Shown one piece after another: positions 12,310-26,165 of a stretch of 64,000 nt of DNA. Each line of letters begins with the position of its first letter. The stretch's first letter is position 1. Made by a program: the position numbers and the translations under genes. The notes below the pieces were generated by a model. The model was not told where the DNA came from. It searched no databases and saw only the letters and a program-made list of their open reading frames with translations. The stretch covers positions 23,805,001 through 23,869,000 of the forward strand of contig NC_092589.1 in assembly GCF_047663525.1 (NCBI RefSeq), read 5' to 3'. This DNA is from Anas platyrhynchos (lineage: Eukaryota > Chordata > Aves > Anseriformes > Anatidae).

Positions 12310-12480
12310 GTGGCAAAGACAGGGAAGAAGCTGGAACGGATTGCACAGGCTTTGGGAGAGGTTTTGCTGTTGGGGATATTTAAGGACAAGCTGGACAAGC
12401 CATGCTCTGAAACAACGTATTCCCTTGCTGCAGACAGTAAATTGGATGATTTATCTTGGTCCTTTCCAGCCTCCTTGTTC
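12310..12480 (+). mobile_element. Degraded CR1 LINE fragment (tentative)
   Basis: Words such as GGAACGGATTGCACAGGCT, GATATTTAAGGACAAGCTGG and GGTCCTTTCCAGCCTCCTTG follow the order of the CR1 3' region but are heavily diverged. The terminal octamer repeat is missing. Orientation and limits are approximate. Confidence 0.45.
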
Positions 12481-13460
12481 TGTTCCTTTTGTTTGTTTGC
12501 TTGCCTGCTTGTTTGTTTGCTAATTTAGCCTATAAACTTGCTGTGTGCAGCACCTCCTGTCATGATATTCTCTCCCATGGCTGCTGGCAGAACAGACGTG
12601 GGAGCCTCCTAGAGAACATCCCTCTTCCCTGATTATAAAAACATGTCATCCTGTGCTAATGCATCCTCCCACATAGAAATGGTCTTCAGGGGATGTAAGT
12701 AAAATGCAAACATGGGTATTACACAGTGGGCATGGCCTGGAAAGGTGCTTAAAGCATTGTACCCTATAGGTTCAGCCATTTACACGATACATCTGACATT
12801 TTACATCATTAAAGCATGCTAATTCCTGCCTATGCTGGAATAGATAACTTTGGATACAACATTCTGTGCAAAGAATGGACAGGCAAAAGCAATTTAGATT
12901 GTTGTTGAAATCTTCTTTCACCTTCTGGAAACAACAAAACACAAACAAACAAACAAAAATACTAGGGCATTTGTGGTCTGTGGAAACAATGAAAAACTGA
13001 ATTAGTCTAACATATTCAGAGAGCACAACAAACACATATTGATTCATTGCAGTTTTCATTTGTACTTGTCAAAACTCGCAGCACAATATGGTACATTTTC
13101 ACCCTCAGTTTTCACTGGAAATTACTTTTAGAGTGACTCACTCCTTGTTTGTGTTTTCTGTGATTCCTGAGATGTTCCACATTTCAGTAGCTCTTCATTT
13201 GTCTACTCTCTGCCTTAATCACTGGCATTTTTAGTTATCTTCTTTGAACCATGTCATTTTAAGTTTTGTTAGCCCTAAGAAACCCTATGTCTAATATATG
13301 CAAGAGACCTGGAACTAAAGAAGCATTTCACTTGAATAAGGTGAGTAGAATTTGACTTGAGATCTCCGTGTGCTGCTACAGGTGTTCTTTGCCTTTCTCC
13401 TTTCTTCAGCATCTTTTAGGTGAACAACACTGCAGGGATTTGTCACCTTAAGCCTGGTTG
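12481..13460. other. Intergenic DNA with TTTG/CAAA simple repeats
   Basis: TTTG-rich DNA lies at 12489-12522 and a CAAA-rich patch at 12945-12958. Nothing else is recognised. Confidence 0.55.
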
Positions 13461-13588
13461 CTTCCTCTTCCTCTTCCTCTTCCTCTTCCTCTTCCTCTTC
13501 CTCTTCCTCTTCCTCTTCCTCTTCCTCTTCCTCTTCCTCTTCCTCTTCCTCTTCCTCTTCCTCTTCCTCTTCCTCTTCCTCTTCCTCT
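13461..13588. repeat. (CTTCCT)n hexanucleotide microsatellite, about 21 units
   Basis: An uninterrupted 6-bp repeat of about 128 bp, followed by short TTG and GTTT repeats to about 13635. It produces artificial Leu-Phe and Leu-Pro repeat frames. The purity implies recent expansion and likely length polymorphism; it is a polypurine/polypyrimidine tract that could form triplex DNA. Confidence 0.97.
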
Positions 13589-13639
13589 GCTTTTTGTTGT
13601 TGTTGTTGTAGTTTTTTTGTTTGTTTGTTTGTTTTTTAA

Positions 13640-16600
13640 TGTGAGCTGTTTAGTCTAAAATTTTATGATAAGCTTTCCTCTCAGGAGCATCCCTGTTTTT
13701 ATTAATATGTTGTGTATATACACAAATGCAGCACTGGAAGAGAAATTTGCTGCAAGACCTGTTCCAGCTGAGGTCTGCATCCACAAAGCATCGCTATGGT
13801 CTGCTGCCACTTACTATAAGGGTCTTATACATATGTCTTTGAGGGACTCTAATGCAAATCAGCTGAATTCTGCCCATTTTTGACCATCTTAAAAAAATCA
13901 AAAATTGAAAGAATTCAGCATGAACTCTCCAGCCAGTGTTAGGACTCTGTGCATGAAGTTCAAGCTACCATAAATACAACAAAATGTAGGTTTCCAGGAA
14001 AGGGAGTCATTAATTTGAGAGACGGGTGTCCTTTGTAGCATCCCAGAGGACAGATCCAGCTGAGCATCCTTCACTCTTGCCTGGAGAGGCTTTGCATTTG
14101 GCAGCACTGGGTCCAAAATCTGTGCTAGCTCTATGGTTGTCAGCAAACTATTCTCCTACCCCTATGATTTTCCAGATGTTCAATAAGTAAAGCTGCATTT
14201 TATTCTTATTGTCAGCTGTTTGACAGTGCTTCTGCTTTTTAAATAAATACAAGAGTTAAGATCTTAAATCAGTGATGCAGTATAAATACACTTTAAAACC
14301 ACATTTGAATAGAGTTGCTGTTGCTCACCTGTTAGGACTCTGGCCATTTCTGGAGCTCAGATCACCCTTGGCTGAATGTTTCAGGGAGCTTTGCCACCCT
14401 TGCTATTTAGGTGGAAGTACAACTCTTTCAGCTGGGATCCTGGGGGAGAATTCCCTCTCCCTTGTGCTTGGAGAATCTTTTACTGTGGAATTGCCTACCC
14501 CATGTATCAATGGCAGTTGTGCCATTGTTCTCTTTAGAAAGAGGAACAGACCTTGAATGGTTTAAGAATTTATGTACTTCTATTTAAGAGCATTTTAGTC
14601 AACCATAGAAAAAACAAACGAAATATCTGTTGAAAGAGGCCACCCATACTAGGCAGCCTGTAGACATACAAAATTTCCCAAACACACCCCAAATATTCTG
14701 AAAGCACCCAGCTCTTTTGCTACCAAGTGTGTGGTTTCTAACATTGAGCTGCATATCCCCAAACAGGCACGGCACACACATTGTACTGCAACATATGTTG
14801 CCCTCTTTTGTTGCAGGGGGAAAAAAAGGGCTGTCATAAATCTGTGTTTTCGAAACAGTACTTCTGCTTTTCTGATGGTGAGCCTAATTTTTGCTGGTGC
14901 TTGAGGCACAACTTAAATGGTCCTGCTCTGATTCATTTCAACAAACGGGTTTTGCTTTCAGTGAGGGTCTTTCTTATAGCATCAGCTGAGACACCATCCT
15001 GAAAGCTTCATCCCTGGCTGCAGGCATCTAGCAGAGGATCCTGCTGTTTGCTGGGATCACCCCCAAGGGGATGCTTCTGTCTTTCCCCTAGCTACGGAGG
15101 AAACTAAGGTAGACAATCTGGTACCGGGAGCTGGGAGAGAAGCATCCAGGATCCCATTCACAAACTGAGCAAGGGAATGCATTTTCTCATACAGCTGTCT
15201 GATATTTTTTTTTTTTCCTGAATACAATTTTATGAAACAACTGTTCTATCCCCTTCTTATTTGGATTATGCATTGCATAGATCTCCAGAAAAACATTATC
15301 TCTATAAAGATCTTAACAACTAGCCAAATTTTATTTATTCTTTCCTCTCGTGTCACCAGGTGATAGATTGAAGTTCAGCCTCGAAGTTTTCTTTACAGAA
15401 TGAGTTTACTCCTCCTAATAGCAAAACAGTCCCAAAAGGAATATGAAGTATATTTTAGAACATATGTTTTATGTTGTCAGTAGAGTAGTGAGAGAGAAAG
15501 AATATGACATGCAAGACTGCTCTGTTGTACTGTATTTTTTCTAGCAGACCAATGTAACTCACAAAAAGTTAGTTTAGATGAGAGGGATAGGATGTCTTTT
15601 CTGTGCAATTACAGCTTAGGGAATGACCCTGAGAAACTACTCTCAAGCAAAAGGAATTCTGTAAGATGGTAAAGGCAAGCCATCTAGTAATGGGCATCAC
15701 AAGTTGTATTGTGATAGTCTATATTTGTGTGCTTCCTTCACCTGTCTGCTCTCTGCAGTCCGTCCCTGTGGCTTTACTTGCCTTTGCTCACCGGTGCTCA
15801 TGTGATTATTCCATGCCCTTGCTCTCTTTCCTAATCACACCCATGAGTTCTCATGCCTGGTGATGTATATAACTCCTGGTCAGACTCCCACTGGCTTCAA
15901 AAAGACCTTGCTTTCACCTGTTTTTCCTAAAGGAACAGATCCACCAGTAAGTGCTAAGGTGACAGAGAGCAAACACCGCACAACTGGGTTCTGCCACGCT
16001 ATTAGCAGCACCGAGACACTTTGCCAGGTAGCTGCCCCTCTGCAAAACGCTAAAGCAATGAATGTGCCTCTACCTGTGAGCATGACCATGTGAAGGTGAA
16101 AGGAGGGAAAAGGCAGCGTGATTTATCAACAGGAATTTTAAATAGGCTGCACCCACATTTGAAATCTAATAGTTCTGCTAGGAACAGCTTTTAGCAAAAA
16201 AGGGCTGCAAATTGTTCTGGGGAGGAAATTCAAAATTAGGGATCATGCACTTAGGATCTCCTAAAGTTAAGAACTAGCACACAATGCAGTAGCAAGTGCC
16301 AGAGTCGGTTTCCATAAATGAAGAAAATGTTGGCCAGCAACTGTCTGCTGCTGTATTGCTGCTGTGCTGTGTATCACTGGCACTTTCTGACACTGGGCTG
16401 CAGGAAAAGAGTGCATTCAAAGTATCAGAGCAAGTTTAATACTATGGGGTTTATTAATCTAGGACAAACACTGGGTATAGGAAGGTGAAAGAAATCAAAA
16501 TTTAATTTACATTAAGTTTTAGTTGCATTAATTTGCAAAATTTAATTTGCGTTACTCTCAGTCAGCATTTTTGGGCAAAGATAGTGGAGGCAGCAACTTT

Positions 16601-19600
16601 ACCTTCATATTACTCTAGCTACATTGGTGTAGCACTATTGGTTTTCATTAACTTATTAGAATTGTATTAGAAATAATATTGTCCAGTCTTTATTACCCTT
16701 GAGAATGGATTAATATATGGGGCCAATTTTCCAGCTGCATGAAACATTTTACTGTCTGTTGCAGATGGGACCAGGACAGTAAAAGAAGCAGGCATTGTTT
16801 TAGGATACATGGCCTTGGAAAGGTTCAACCTGTTGTGAGTGATAGCTCTTACTTTTTACTCACAGCTGCTTCATTCTTTCATTGGAATAAGCACTCAGAG
16901 CTTGTGCAAATGAACCATGCTTCCAATAAATCTGTATATTTACAGCACAGTTCATACTGGAGAGATTAAATCAACTGAAGTGCTAAAAAGTTTACTTAAA
17001 GCAGTGATATTTATTTTTCTGAAGGAGTCTAAATATATATGACTTCATGTTATGGATTTTCATTTTGATAAGCTCCTGGACTTTATTTTGTGTATTTTGT
17101 GTACCTCTACCCTTAAACTCATGTATGTAACCACATGCACACACATACACAACATCAAAGATGTCAAAGCCATACACTTGAATGAAGAAATGATTGCTTT
17201 TAGAAGTAAGTATCAAGAGCAACATTGACTGGATTCCTTCTACAGACTTTTTATTAGATGATTGAGTATCTTGAGAAATAGCTCATGGTTATAAAAACAA
17301 ATGTAACATTGAAAGGTGGTGATACACTTTTTATTCATGCATTTTGTGGCTGTAGATGAGTGATGGGAATCAGGATTTCCCTGTTATTCCAAATTTCCTC
17401 TTTGCAGCAGCTCTTGCAGGAGAGGTGATACTCTCAGTCACTTTTTGCTTTGTTAATGGTTATCTCTTCATTTGTCTGTCAGTGAAAGTACATAGGTGGG
17501 ATTTTGCCTATAGGCAGCCTATAGCTTATAGGACTGGTATGATACTCAGAGGTGAGCAGCGGAGTGAAATGGATGAGACTTTTGTTTAGATGGGGTCTGC
17601 TCCTAGCTGTGCCTGAAGTGACCCAACACAGCCTTCCTGAGCCTCATGCATTTTATCTCTGAGATGGGTGATTGATATGTACTTTCCTCATAAAGGAGGA
17701 AGATGGAGCTGTACTTAGCAATAACCTTTCTGAAGAGTTGGCATCGTTCGATGAAGTCAGTGGCAGAAGTAAAGGAGGAGCCCCCGGGTCCCCTACCAGC
17801 CTTTCCCTGGCTGCCAAGGCATTGGAGCAAGCCCAGGTTTTCTTACACTAAGTGGAGGGGTTGGCTGCTGCTCATTTGGTTGTTTTTATAAACAACAGAG
17901 GAGGGACAGTGGGTTTAATAAACATGCTCAGAGTGGGTAGAGAAAGCCTCTTTAGAAGTGCTAAAAAACATACAAAGAGTGAGATACATTTTTTTCACGG
18001 TACATGGATTTCACAACGTTCCCCAACACCTCTCAAATCTTGTTGGGCTCTTTTCTTGTCAGAAAGTGAATTCTTATTACAAACCCTAGAAATAGCAAAC
18101 CTTTAAAAAGCTTATGTTATTGTAAAACAATGTAGCTTTTACTGCCCTTATTTCTAGAAGTAGACACACTGCACTGAGTCTGAAAGAGAAAACAAAATTA
18201 AACCCGGGCTGATTGACTAGAGTAAGTGTTAAAACATTACTGTAGGGATTTTGATTTGCCCCTAATTGTGAAAAATTAAAATCTCTTTAACTTCATAATC
18301 ACTTTTTTTTGGTATTGCAGATGGCATCTTGAGAATCTAGCCTGAACACAATGGGAATGTCAGCATGAAATATTTTACTGTTTCAGGTTTTTCTCAATTT
18401 TGTTTCATCTAAAAATATTAATGGAGTTCAGATGTAAATTGATGGATTCCCATGTATAAACATCTTTCTGCTGTCTGCATTTATTTTAAGCTTTAGTGTT
18501 CCTCTCCAGCTTTATCACGTAGAAGAAACTGTTTGAGAAACAAGTTTTTAGCTCCACTCAGATCAGCTCATTTTATGTGCTTGCTTTGCACTTGGTTGCA
18601 CTGTGTTTATACACAGTTTTTCTCAGTTCCATTTGTGTGGTGATTTTCTCTAGTTTTAATGGATCTTTTAAACAAACAAACAAAAAAAAAAAGGCAAAAA
18701 AAAAAAAAAAGAGCATAGGTTAAAGTGGGCTGGAGATGTGCTATTTAAACCTCTTTAAGTCTTATTCATTTATGGTTGAAGAAGATTTCAGTGCAACATC
18801 TTCATTAGGACCTAGGGTAATCCATCACTACAGAATGAGAAGAATGTAATTGAATCAGTTAGAGCAGATTATTTCCATGTATTAATATACATGGAAATAC
18901 AAATGTGTATATGTATCTGCAGTAAGTCATGTACAGAAAAGCTTACTGGGGTCTTGGAATGTCATGTACTGAATTTTGAGCAAGAGCTGGCTCTTGGTTG
19001 CTTGATTGCCCTTTCCCTGCCCCAGTATCCCATCTTATCATCACCCCAGCCCTGGGTCTTTGCTATTTTGACACCTGCTGGGTCTCAGGTTGAACCCAGT
19101 TAATTAGTCCATGTGTTGTTGTTTATTTCAATAAAAATACTAGATTATTTACAGAGAAATTAAGCAATCTTTTCAGCCTCTGAGCACAGCCTCATGGGAC
19201 ATCCTAGGACAGCTGTAAAGTTCTTCTTTTTAAGAAGTTCTGGTTAATGTCAGCTGAGAAAGCTCTTGGTAAACAAACGAATAATTGATTGCTCAGCTTT
19301 CACATAGCTACTGCGTTTCTGGGCTCACATGACTCATTTGTGAACCATTCCTGTCGTCCTAATGCCATAACATTGGAGAAATGATGATTGTTTCTTGGAG
19401 GATTCTTCTGTGGACATAGTTGCCAAGACCAAAGCTGTAATGGTTTGTTATTATGACCTTTGTTATTCCATTAGGCTCAATAGCTTTAAAAAAATGATGT
19501 GTGCATACTTTAGGAAAGTTTTTACCCTTTACATTGACCTGACATCATAGTTTATACTACAAAATGTATTAATGACAAAGTAGTGTTTTCATGTCAGGAG

Positions 19601-21070
19601 GACAAATTTTAACAACTATAATCTGCCCTTACTCATCATAAATATAAATGTATTGGTAAAACAGACCTTGTTAATGCAGCCAAGACAAATGCTAGACTAT
19701 ATTTCAACTCAATTGAAACACTAGTCTATACACTCCATGATTTTTTTGTGTGGCTTCAGATACATTACTGTCAAACTGCAGTTAACGTGCATTTTCCAGT
19801 GAGTATTGCAGAACAGTAATGACCCATCAGACGCAAACAATCTAGGTCATTTTTCTCTATTACTCAAAGATGTGTAAATGTCTTTGAGGATATAGAAGGG
19901 CATAGGGAGCATTCAATTAATATTGTTTTGATGGGGTTTTAATACTTGAAAAAATCAACAGTAAAAAAACCTTGTGAGCATGACAGTCCTTGCAAATTGC
20001 TTTGCGCAGTAAACAGTTTAATTTGCAATAAATTCTGTGCATTATGGTTAACTGAAGCACGCCCTGCTCAGTACGCTCACAGCAGAGATGATATAAAGTA
20101 GGCTTGCTGTTTGTGATTGCTCTAGGTTGCTCTGTGTTCTTCTCAGATGGATGAAGCTGCTCTGAGAGGTCCTGAGGAAACTGGCAAGACATTCTTGGTC
20201 TCTGTTTTTGCAACATCTTTCTGGAGGGGACATGCCCATCACTGTAACCTTCTCTGATGTCTGTGTGCTACCAATGCTATCTACTCTCTTCTCATGGAGA
20301 CTTTGCTATAAGCAACTCCTGCAGAGGGAGAAAGTAATGAACTTTCAAGTCTTTCATGGGATTGGAAAGGAAGCAGAATTGAAACAAATCTGGCTGTTCT
20401 TGTACGGGGTTTGGGTAAAGTTTCTTCGCAGTTAAAATTTGTTTGCAGGAGATACTGAACTGATGAAGGAGATGCTTACAGGAGAAATGCACCAGAAGGT
20501 CTCACTTCAGCTAAAAATGGTACTGAAGAAATCCTTCTTCCACTTAAATATGACTGGACATTAAGCAAATTTAAGAATTCTTGTCCTATCCAGAACGTAA
20601 GCTGACAAGTAGGATCAGGTATTTACTGCTACAAAAACTGCTAAGTAATTTTTAATGTCAGAGAGCAAAGTAAGACTTTGCTCAGCTCATCTCCCTGAAG
20701 GAGAAAATGTGCAGTGCATGTTGTTACCCCATGCAAATGGATAAGCACATATTTAGAGACTCATCTTTCTGGTTTTAGACCTAAATCCTCATGGAAAACA
20801 GTATGCCTCTCAGGAATCCTGGATGCAAAGCTGTCGTGCTTCTGCTTGGTGCTGTTTAACTGCAGAGTTAATCAAGTACAATTGCTTAAGGCCCTGAAGG
20901 GAAGGATGTAATAAATCTTGGAGTATTTGTTCTGGTTTATGGCTGAGAGAAGCTGCATAACATTAAATCAGATGTTATAAACATTCGCAGTGGCACATTT
21001 TCCTTACTTAGGGCATTGTGGCATGAGTCTTGAGAAACTAGAGAGGGTATGTCCTAAGGGCTGGATGCAT
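13640..21070. other. Long intergenic stretch without recognised genes
   Basis: AT-rich DNA with A-rich tracts at about 18671-18711 and short homopolymers. A short direct repeat (CAAAATTTAATTT at 16496-16508 and 16536-16548) is visible. No exon pattern, RNA gene or known mobile element is recognised. Confidence 0.5.
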
Positions 21071-21112
21071 TTCTTTTCTTTCTTTCTTTCTTTTTATTTA
21101 TTTATTTTTTAA
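21071..21112. repeat. (TTTC)n/(TTTA)n compound microsatellite
   Basis: About five TTTC units run directly into three TTTA units and a T run. Confidence 0.85.
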
Positions 21113-24100
21113 TAATTGAAGGCATTGGTTGCTGAGGGGAGGGATTGGGTCCCATCTCACAGTGAGCTGCTGGCTGTGCATCCCGCTCTGTCGGGTAGAG
21201 GGCAGTCGGACACAGGGGACGGGCTGAGCCTGCTCCTGCTTCCCAGGCCTGCCTGCAAAGAAATGCTCGCTTCATCTGGGAGAAAGAGATGTGGATTTGT
21301 TGTACCTGGGCTTTGTATTCCTCTGGAATTGGGGGCATCCCATGTGCAGTTTGGAAGAGATTTGATGCTGCAAGTGGTGCCTATATGGACAGTGAGCAGC
21401 CACGTGGTTAGCAGGATCAAAGCAACCACTGAAGGAGCCTTTCTGCAAAACACAAGTCTCTGATGATTAGATATCTTGCCAATATCACACAGCCCTTCTG
21501 AATCTGCAAAGCCTGCCTCAGATCAGAGGATGTGTGTTGTCTCTCTCAAGATGTTCTACCCCTGGGGCTGAGAGGACTGAGGGTGGTTTTGCTGGTCTTA
21601 TGTAGAGCTTCTCTTTTGAGGTGGAAGCAGAGAGATGGAACAGATGAAAAGCCATCCTCAGATATGAATCCTCCTGGGTTTAAAATTGAGCTGCCCCAAG
21701 CTGCTTTGCTGCTGTACCTGGGGACAGTCCCAGCACACTGCCTTGCAGAGCCTGCACTACTCATACCGGTGGCACATCGTGCCCTTTGGGACTTTGGTTG
21801 CTGGAAGCAGAGCTAAGAGCTCAGTCATGTTCCCCCAGCAAGGACACATGTCTGCCATTCCCATTTTGCCTCCTCTAGGGGACAATGTCCTGATGCAGTT
21901 GAGTTGCTTTTCTCCTCATTTACAAGCACCTGAACTTTGGACCTTTGGAAAGTGTAAATGTTGTCAAACTTGACGAGGGGCCAAGACCAGACACTCTTGT
22001 TCCAGGGAGAGAAGGGTGTGCTTACAGATGAAAGGCATCAGGCTTCAAGTGCTTCGTTGTTTCATGGCCATGTTGTGAGCTGTGAGGCAGACGATGGGCT
22101 GAGCAGCCAGGGATGGGTGCTGCTGAGCAGGTACCTGTCACCCGTCCCCTCTAATTTAAAAATCCAGCAGGGGCTGCAGCCATACAGATTGCCTCGCTGG
22201 TGCCAACCCTGCCTACTAGTGTGCCCTTGCATTGGCCTCAGCTTTCTGCTCGCTGGTGCCTGACCTCCCCATGCCGGGACGTTTGGGATGCCTGAAACGT
22301 GTAGGGCCATGGGATTGGGCTCTGCCTGCCTCACACACAGTCCTGACAGCTCAAAGACACAGGTTGTTGGGTTTTCTTCCGCAGTTGTAGAGAGCTACAA
22401 GGTGACACTAAGAAGTATAATCATTTGGGAAGATGGGAAGGAAAATAGTAAATAGTCTAGAGAAAATAGATTGGCAGGACGGTGTCATATAACAATGGAA
22501 CAAGGGGAATTCAAAGAAATGAAAAGGTGGCAAATCTGAAACAGGTTGGAGGAAACAGTTTTATATGATATGTGCTTAATCAGAGGAGCTCCCTGCTGCA
22601 GGCAATAGGATCTAAAACAGGATGTTTACTTCAGTGTCTTGAACTCTAGGAGCTGGTCTGAACATCCCAGAGACAAACCAGTGATGGGGAGGTGGCCAGC
22701 AGCATGGAGAAACAGCAGAGAGCTTCTGCAGGGAGCTTTTGGCAGTGCCAACACTTGAGCCCAGATCTCCTCCATGTCATCCTTCCTCCTGGAGTGGAGT
22801 TCTGGCTTTCAAAGGTGTTGTTCATGGGAGCAAGGTGAGCAGGGCTTGGCTGCAGACCCTGGTGAGAAATTGTAATTTTGAGTGTCAAGAAAATTGGCTT
22901 TTATTCCTTTGCTCCAATGTTGTTATAAAAATAAATCTCTTTGGAGATATTCATAAAAGTTAATGGAAGTCTTGAATAGGGCTTTTTTCCTCCTACCAAC
23001 CTAATAAAATGTATTGCTTTTTCTCCTAAGTATTTTTATATTAGCAGGCGGTGGCTGCCGCTGGAGGAGAACCACTCCAATGCCATAAAATGACTCCAGA
23101 TGGAGACCCTCTTGCCATCCGCTGACTTCAGGCCGAGCAAAGCTGAAACGTAATGCTTGTCCTGATGGTCACCATCCTCGACCAGGAAATACGGGAATGT
23201 GTTTGGCTCAGGGAGCGGCAGCGTGCTCCCCTTACAATATCTGATTTATGGCATGTCTGTTAAAACAATAGTTTTGGAATAATTTTTAGATTTTCTGGAA
23301 GCAAAAGCAGAAAATGAAGATGAATGAAATGGGACTGGTGCTCTGGGCTTGACAGAAATCGGTCCCCAAAGACCTGGCGCTAAAAGTCACACTAGCAGCC
23401 TGGACGCAGGGCTCCTGGCAGATTGTTTTTCCAGCTGCTTGGGAAAGTCACCGCCGCCCTCTCCCAACAGCTGACGTGGGGATGCAGCCAAAGCCTCCTC
23501 CCTTGGGACCACGACCAGGCACTCCCCGACGGGGCCATCGCAGCCACCCCACCACAGCCGGCTGCTCCGGCACTGGGGAAGACCTGGGGATGTGCATCCA
23601 GCCTGCTGCTGGGTTGCTGGAAGCTGGGAAGGGTGATCGAGCCCACCAACACTGGGACAAAACGATGTTCAAAATAGTTAAAAATAAGAAAGACTAGTGG
23701 TGCCTGCTGTTCAGGGAAGGAAAAGAAACATTTTCACTGTTCTTAGAGGTACATCACAGCTATGGTAATGGCAAGGCAAGGCAGCTGAGCAAGCCCAGGG
23801 TGAGCTCAGCCCTGTTCAGGACGTCTCTGCAGAGCACCCAGTGCCCGAACATGCTGTTGCAGCACCAGGAGGGCACCAGGGCTTGGACACGGTGCCACCA
23901 CCCGGAGGCATTAGGATTTGCTGTGTCTTCATGCTGAAATGTTTCAGGGTTTACCTGTTGCAGCCTCAAACCTCAAACCAAGAAATTCTGGCTCTGTTGA
24001 GGCTCACGTTCCTCCTGTGAAGGAGGTTATCTATAGGAGGTATCTAGCAGGAGGTGAGCTGAGCTAAGGCATGCAGTACAAAGGAGCTTCGCATCATCCA

Positions 24101-24755
24101 GGATTTTCACTCTTGTAGACAGAAGAAACACTGCCCTTTCTTGCCTAGCAGACAATGTATTTTCTTTTGAAATTATTTTTGTGATGCTAAATTTTGATTC
24201 TCTTTTTCTGTCTCCCGCCAGGTTTCCTTTGCCTAAGTGGTCTGCACTGTAACACCTCCTACCTGCTGTGCCATTGTCCTGCACACTGGTGGCACCACTG
24301 CCCAACTGCTCACCTCATGATTATGTGGGGCTTTGATAATAAGGCTCAGTGAGCCAGCACTGAGAGGATCTCATGAGTTTTCCCCTCCTGCAGTAGCACA
24401 ACGCGGCAGGTGACCTGGGCGTCGTGCAGTGCGTGGCTGCCTGCACACAGAGGAAGTTCATGGGAGAGGTTTTCCAAGCTTTCCTTTCCTGGCGAGTGAT
24501 CCATGAACACGTTCTCCAAGCCAAGCACTCGACTTTCTGTTGTCTTTGTGGCAGCACACCGCGGATCAGCTGTGCACCACGTTTTTCCCCCTTCAGAAAA
24601 CTCGGAGGCTTCAAGGAGGTGACTCGTAGTCCATTGTTGGATACCAGCTCTGGCGGGTTTCCTTCTCTGCTGAAAACAGCCAGCAGGAAAGTAATTACAG
24701 GAGCAGATGTGATTTGTGACGTAAATGTTCCTTCTGGCTTTTTTTTTTTTTCTTT

Positions 24756-24791
<36 letters not shown>

Positions 24792-25870
24792 GAGGAAGTC
24801 CAACAGGGTGATTCCAAAGCAGCAGTCAGCTGGTACAGGAGATGTATGGACCTGTGGTGGTGACTTCAAGCTTTCCCTTGACAGAATCAGGTCTGGGGAC
24901 AATTTGCAATACTGTACAAGTCTCTTTTTAAGAGGAAATGAGCATGTAAGGCAATTTTTCAGAGTAGATTCAATACGTGTATCCTGCATAACCCTGTGTG
25001 AATCCCAGTGCTCCATTTGCTGACTTACTGGTGTCTGTCCTGAGCAAGACGTAGGAGCATTGCCTGTAATTCCTCTACAGTGATAAATCAGTCAGTATTT
25101 TGCATCTCACATTTCTCTTGCAGACAAGTTAATTCCACAGTTGGATTAACTTATTTAGGCCCTTAAATCACTTCATTTTCAGGATGCCATGTAATTTCAG
25201 CTGAATCAGATGCAGCCATACAACATAGAGCTGTAACCTTTCTAGATGCTCGCTAGCCTGGCGTTTTGTAAGGATGAGGCCAGTGATTTACCACGTGTTT
25301 GGTCCTACAACACGGGGCTATGAATGGTACCCGGGTAAAATCTGCAGTCCCAGTGCTTGCAGCTTCATACACCAACAGCTGACTGTGCCTCCGAGCCTCC
25401 TCAGAGTAAACGTGGCAGCCTCTTGATGCTGGCCTTGAACTGTGTGCCAGAAATTGGTCACCATCACTGCTGGTGCCCAACGAGCAGCCCCAAGGATGCT
25501 CAACTCTCTGCGCACAAGGCTTACTCTTCCAAAACTCATCTGGCAACATTTGACCAAAGCAAGGTCTCAGGGAGAGAGCTTTGCACGGCTCTGCAACCAA
25601 AGCCTAGTCAAGACTAAGGTCCAAGGAAAAATGTGATTTTTGCTGACAGGGTCTAGTTTCCATCCAAACAGATACAACTTTGGTGATGGGGCACCCAGAC
25701 ATCAGGAATAGCAAACGTTGTTCCTTCCCCTGAAGTGTGTCGCTGTTAAGCTTAATTTATTTCATGATCTTTGAGGGGTGGCAGAGAGCAGGGGGTGGCT
25801 AGCTGGCCTGGGGCACAAGACTGTTGGACCCGCAGGCAAGTGGCAAAGCTGGCCAAGTGGCACCTGTTTA
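21113..25870. other. Intergenic DNA of rising GC
   Basis: Contains only unrelated overlapping frames in moderately GC-rich DNA and a T-rich tract. Part of 23.04-23.35 kb (around GCTGAAACGTAATGCTTGTC) looks complex enough to be conserved non-coding sequence, but I cannot test that. Confidence 0.45.
24739..24787. repeat. Long interrupted T tract
   Basis: A T12 run, CTTTTGCC, then a T run of about 27. It creates a false poly-Lys/poly-Phe frame on the two strands. Confidence 0.9.
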
Positions 25871-25879
25871 AATGAGGGC

Positions 25880-26165
25880 TGGCTTCATCTCACAGAAGTT
25901 ATTTATATGCTCTTATTTCTGGCGAGAAAAGCGCTCCTCCAAACGGTGCCCTGCCTCATTACCGATCCCCACCCAGAGACCTCTTTTCAACTCAGCCAGG
26001 CTTCCCAGCAGCTCGCCGCAGGATCTGCTCAGACACAATAGCTCCAGCGGGTTTTATTGCATTTCACTTTTCCTCTCTGCTTGGCCAGCTGCCAGCAGAG
26101 ATGTTCTATGCAAAGATAATGGCTTCGACTTAATCATTCACCTCTCATGTGTCTAAAAGGAGTTA
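25880..26165. promoter_or_regulatory. Candidate conserved non-coding element
   Basis: A repeat-free, compositionally balanced block with homeodomain/POU-like words (TTTTATTGCATTTC, ATGCAAAGATAATGG, CTTAATCATTC). It lies about 11 kb upstream of HLX. The call rests on motif density and complexity alone. Confidence 0.3.

Noticed and set aside
13461-13588. CRISPR-like or other spaced repeat array
   Set aside because: The repeat has no spacers; it is a simple hexamer array in a vertebrate genome. No other part of the window has spaced identical repeats.
13420-13658. Leu-Phe and Leu-Pro repeat proteins
   Set aside because: Pure translation of the (CTTCCT)n microsatellite in different frames.
24321-25016. 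231-codon minus-strand frame with a Lys-rich middle
   Set aside because: The Lys run is the complement of the T tract at 24.74-24.79 kb. The remainder has no similarity I recognise, and a mirror frame exists on the + strand.
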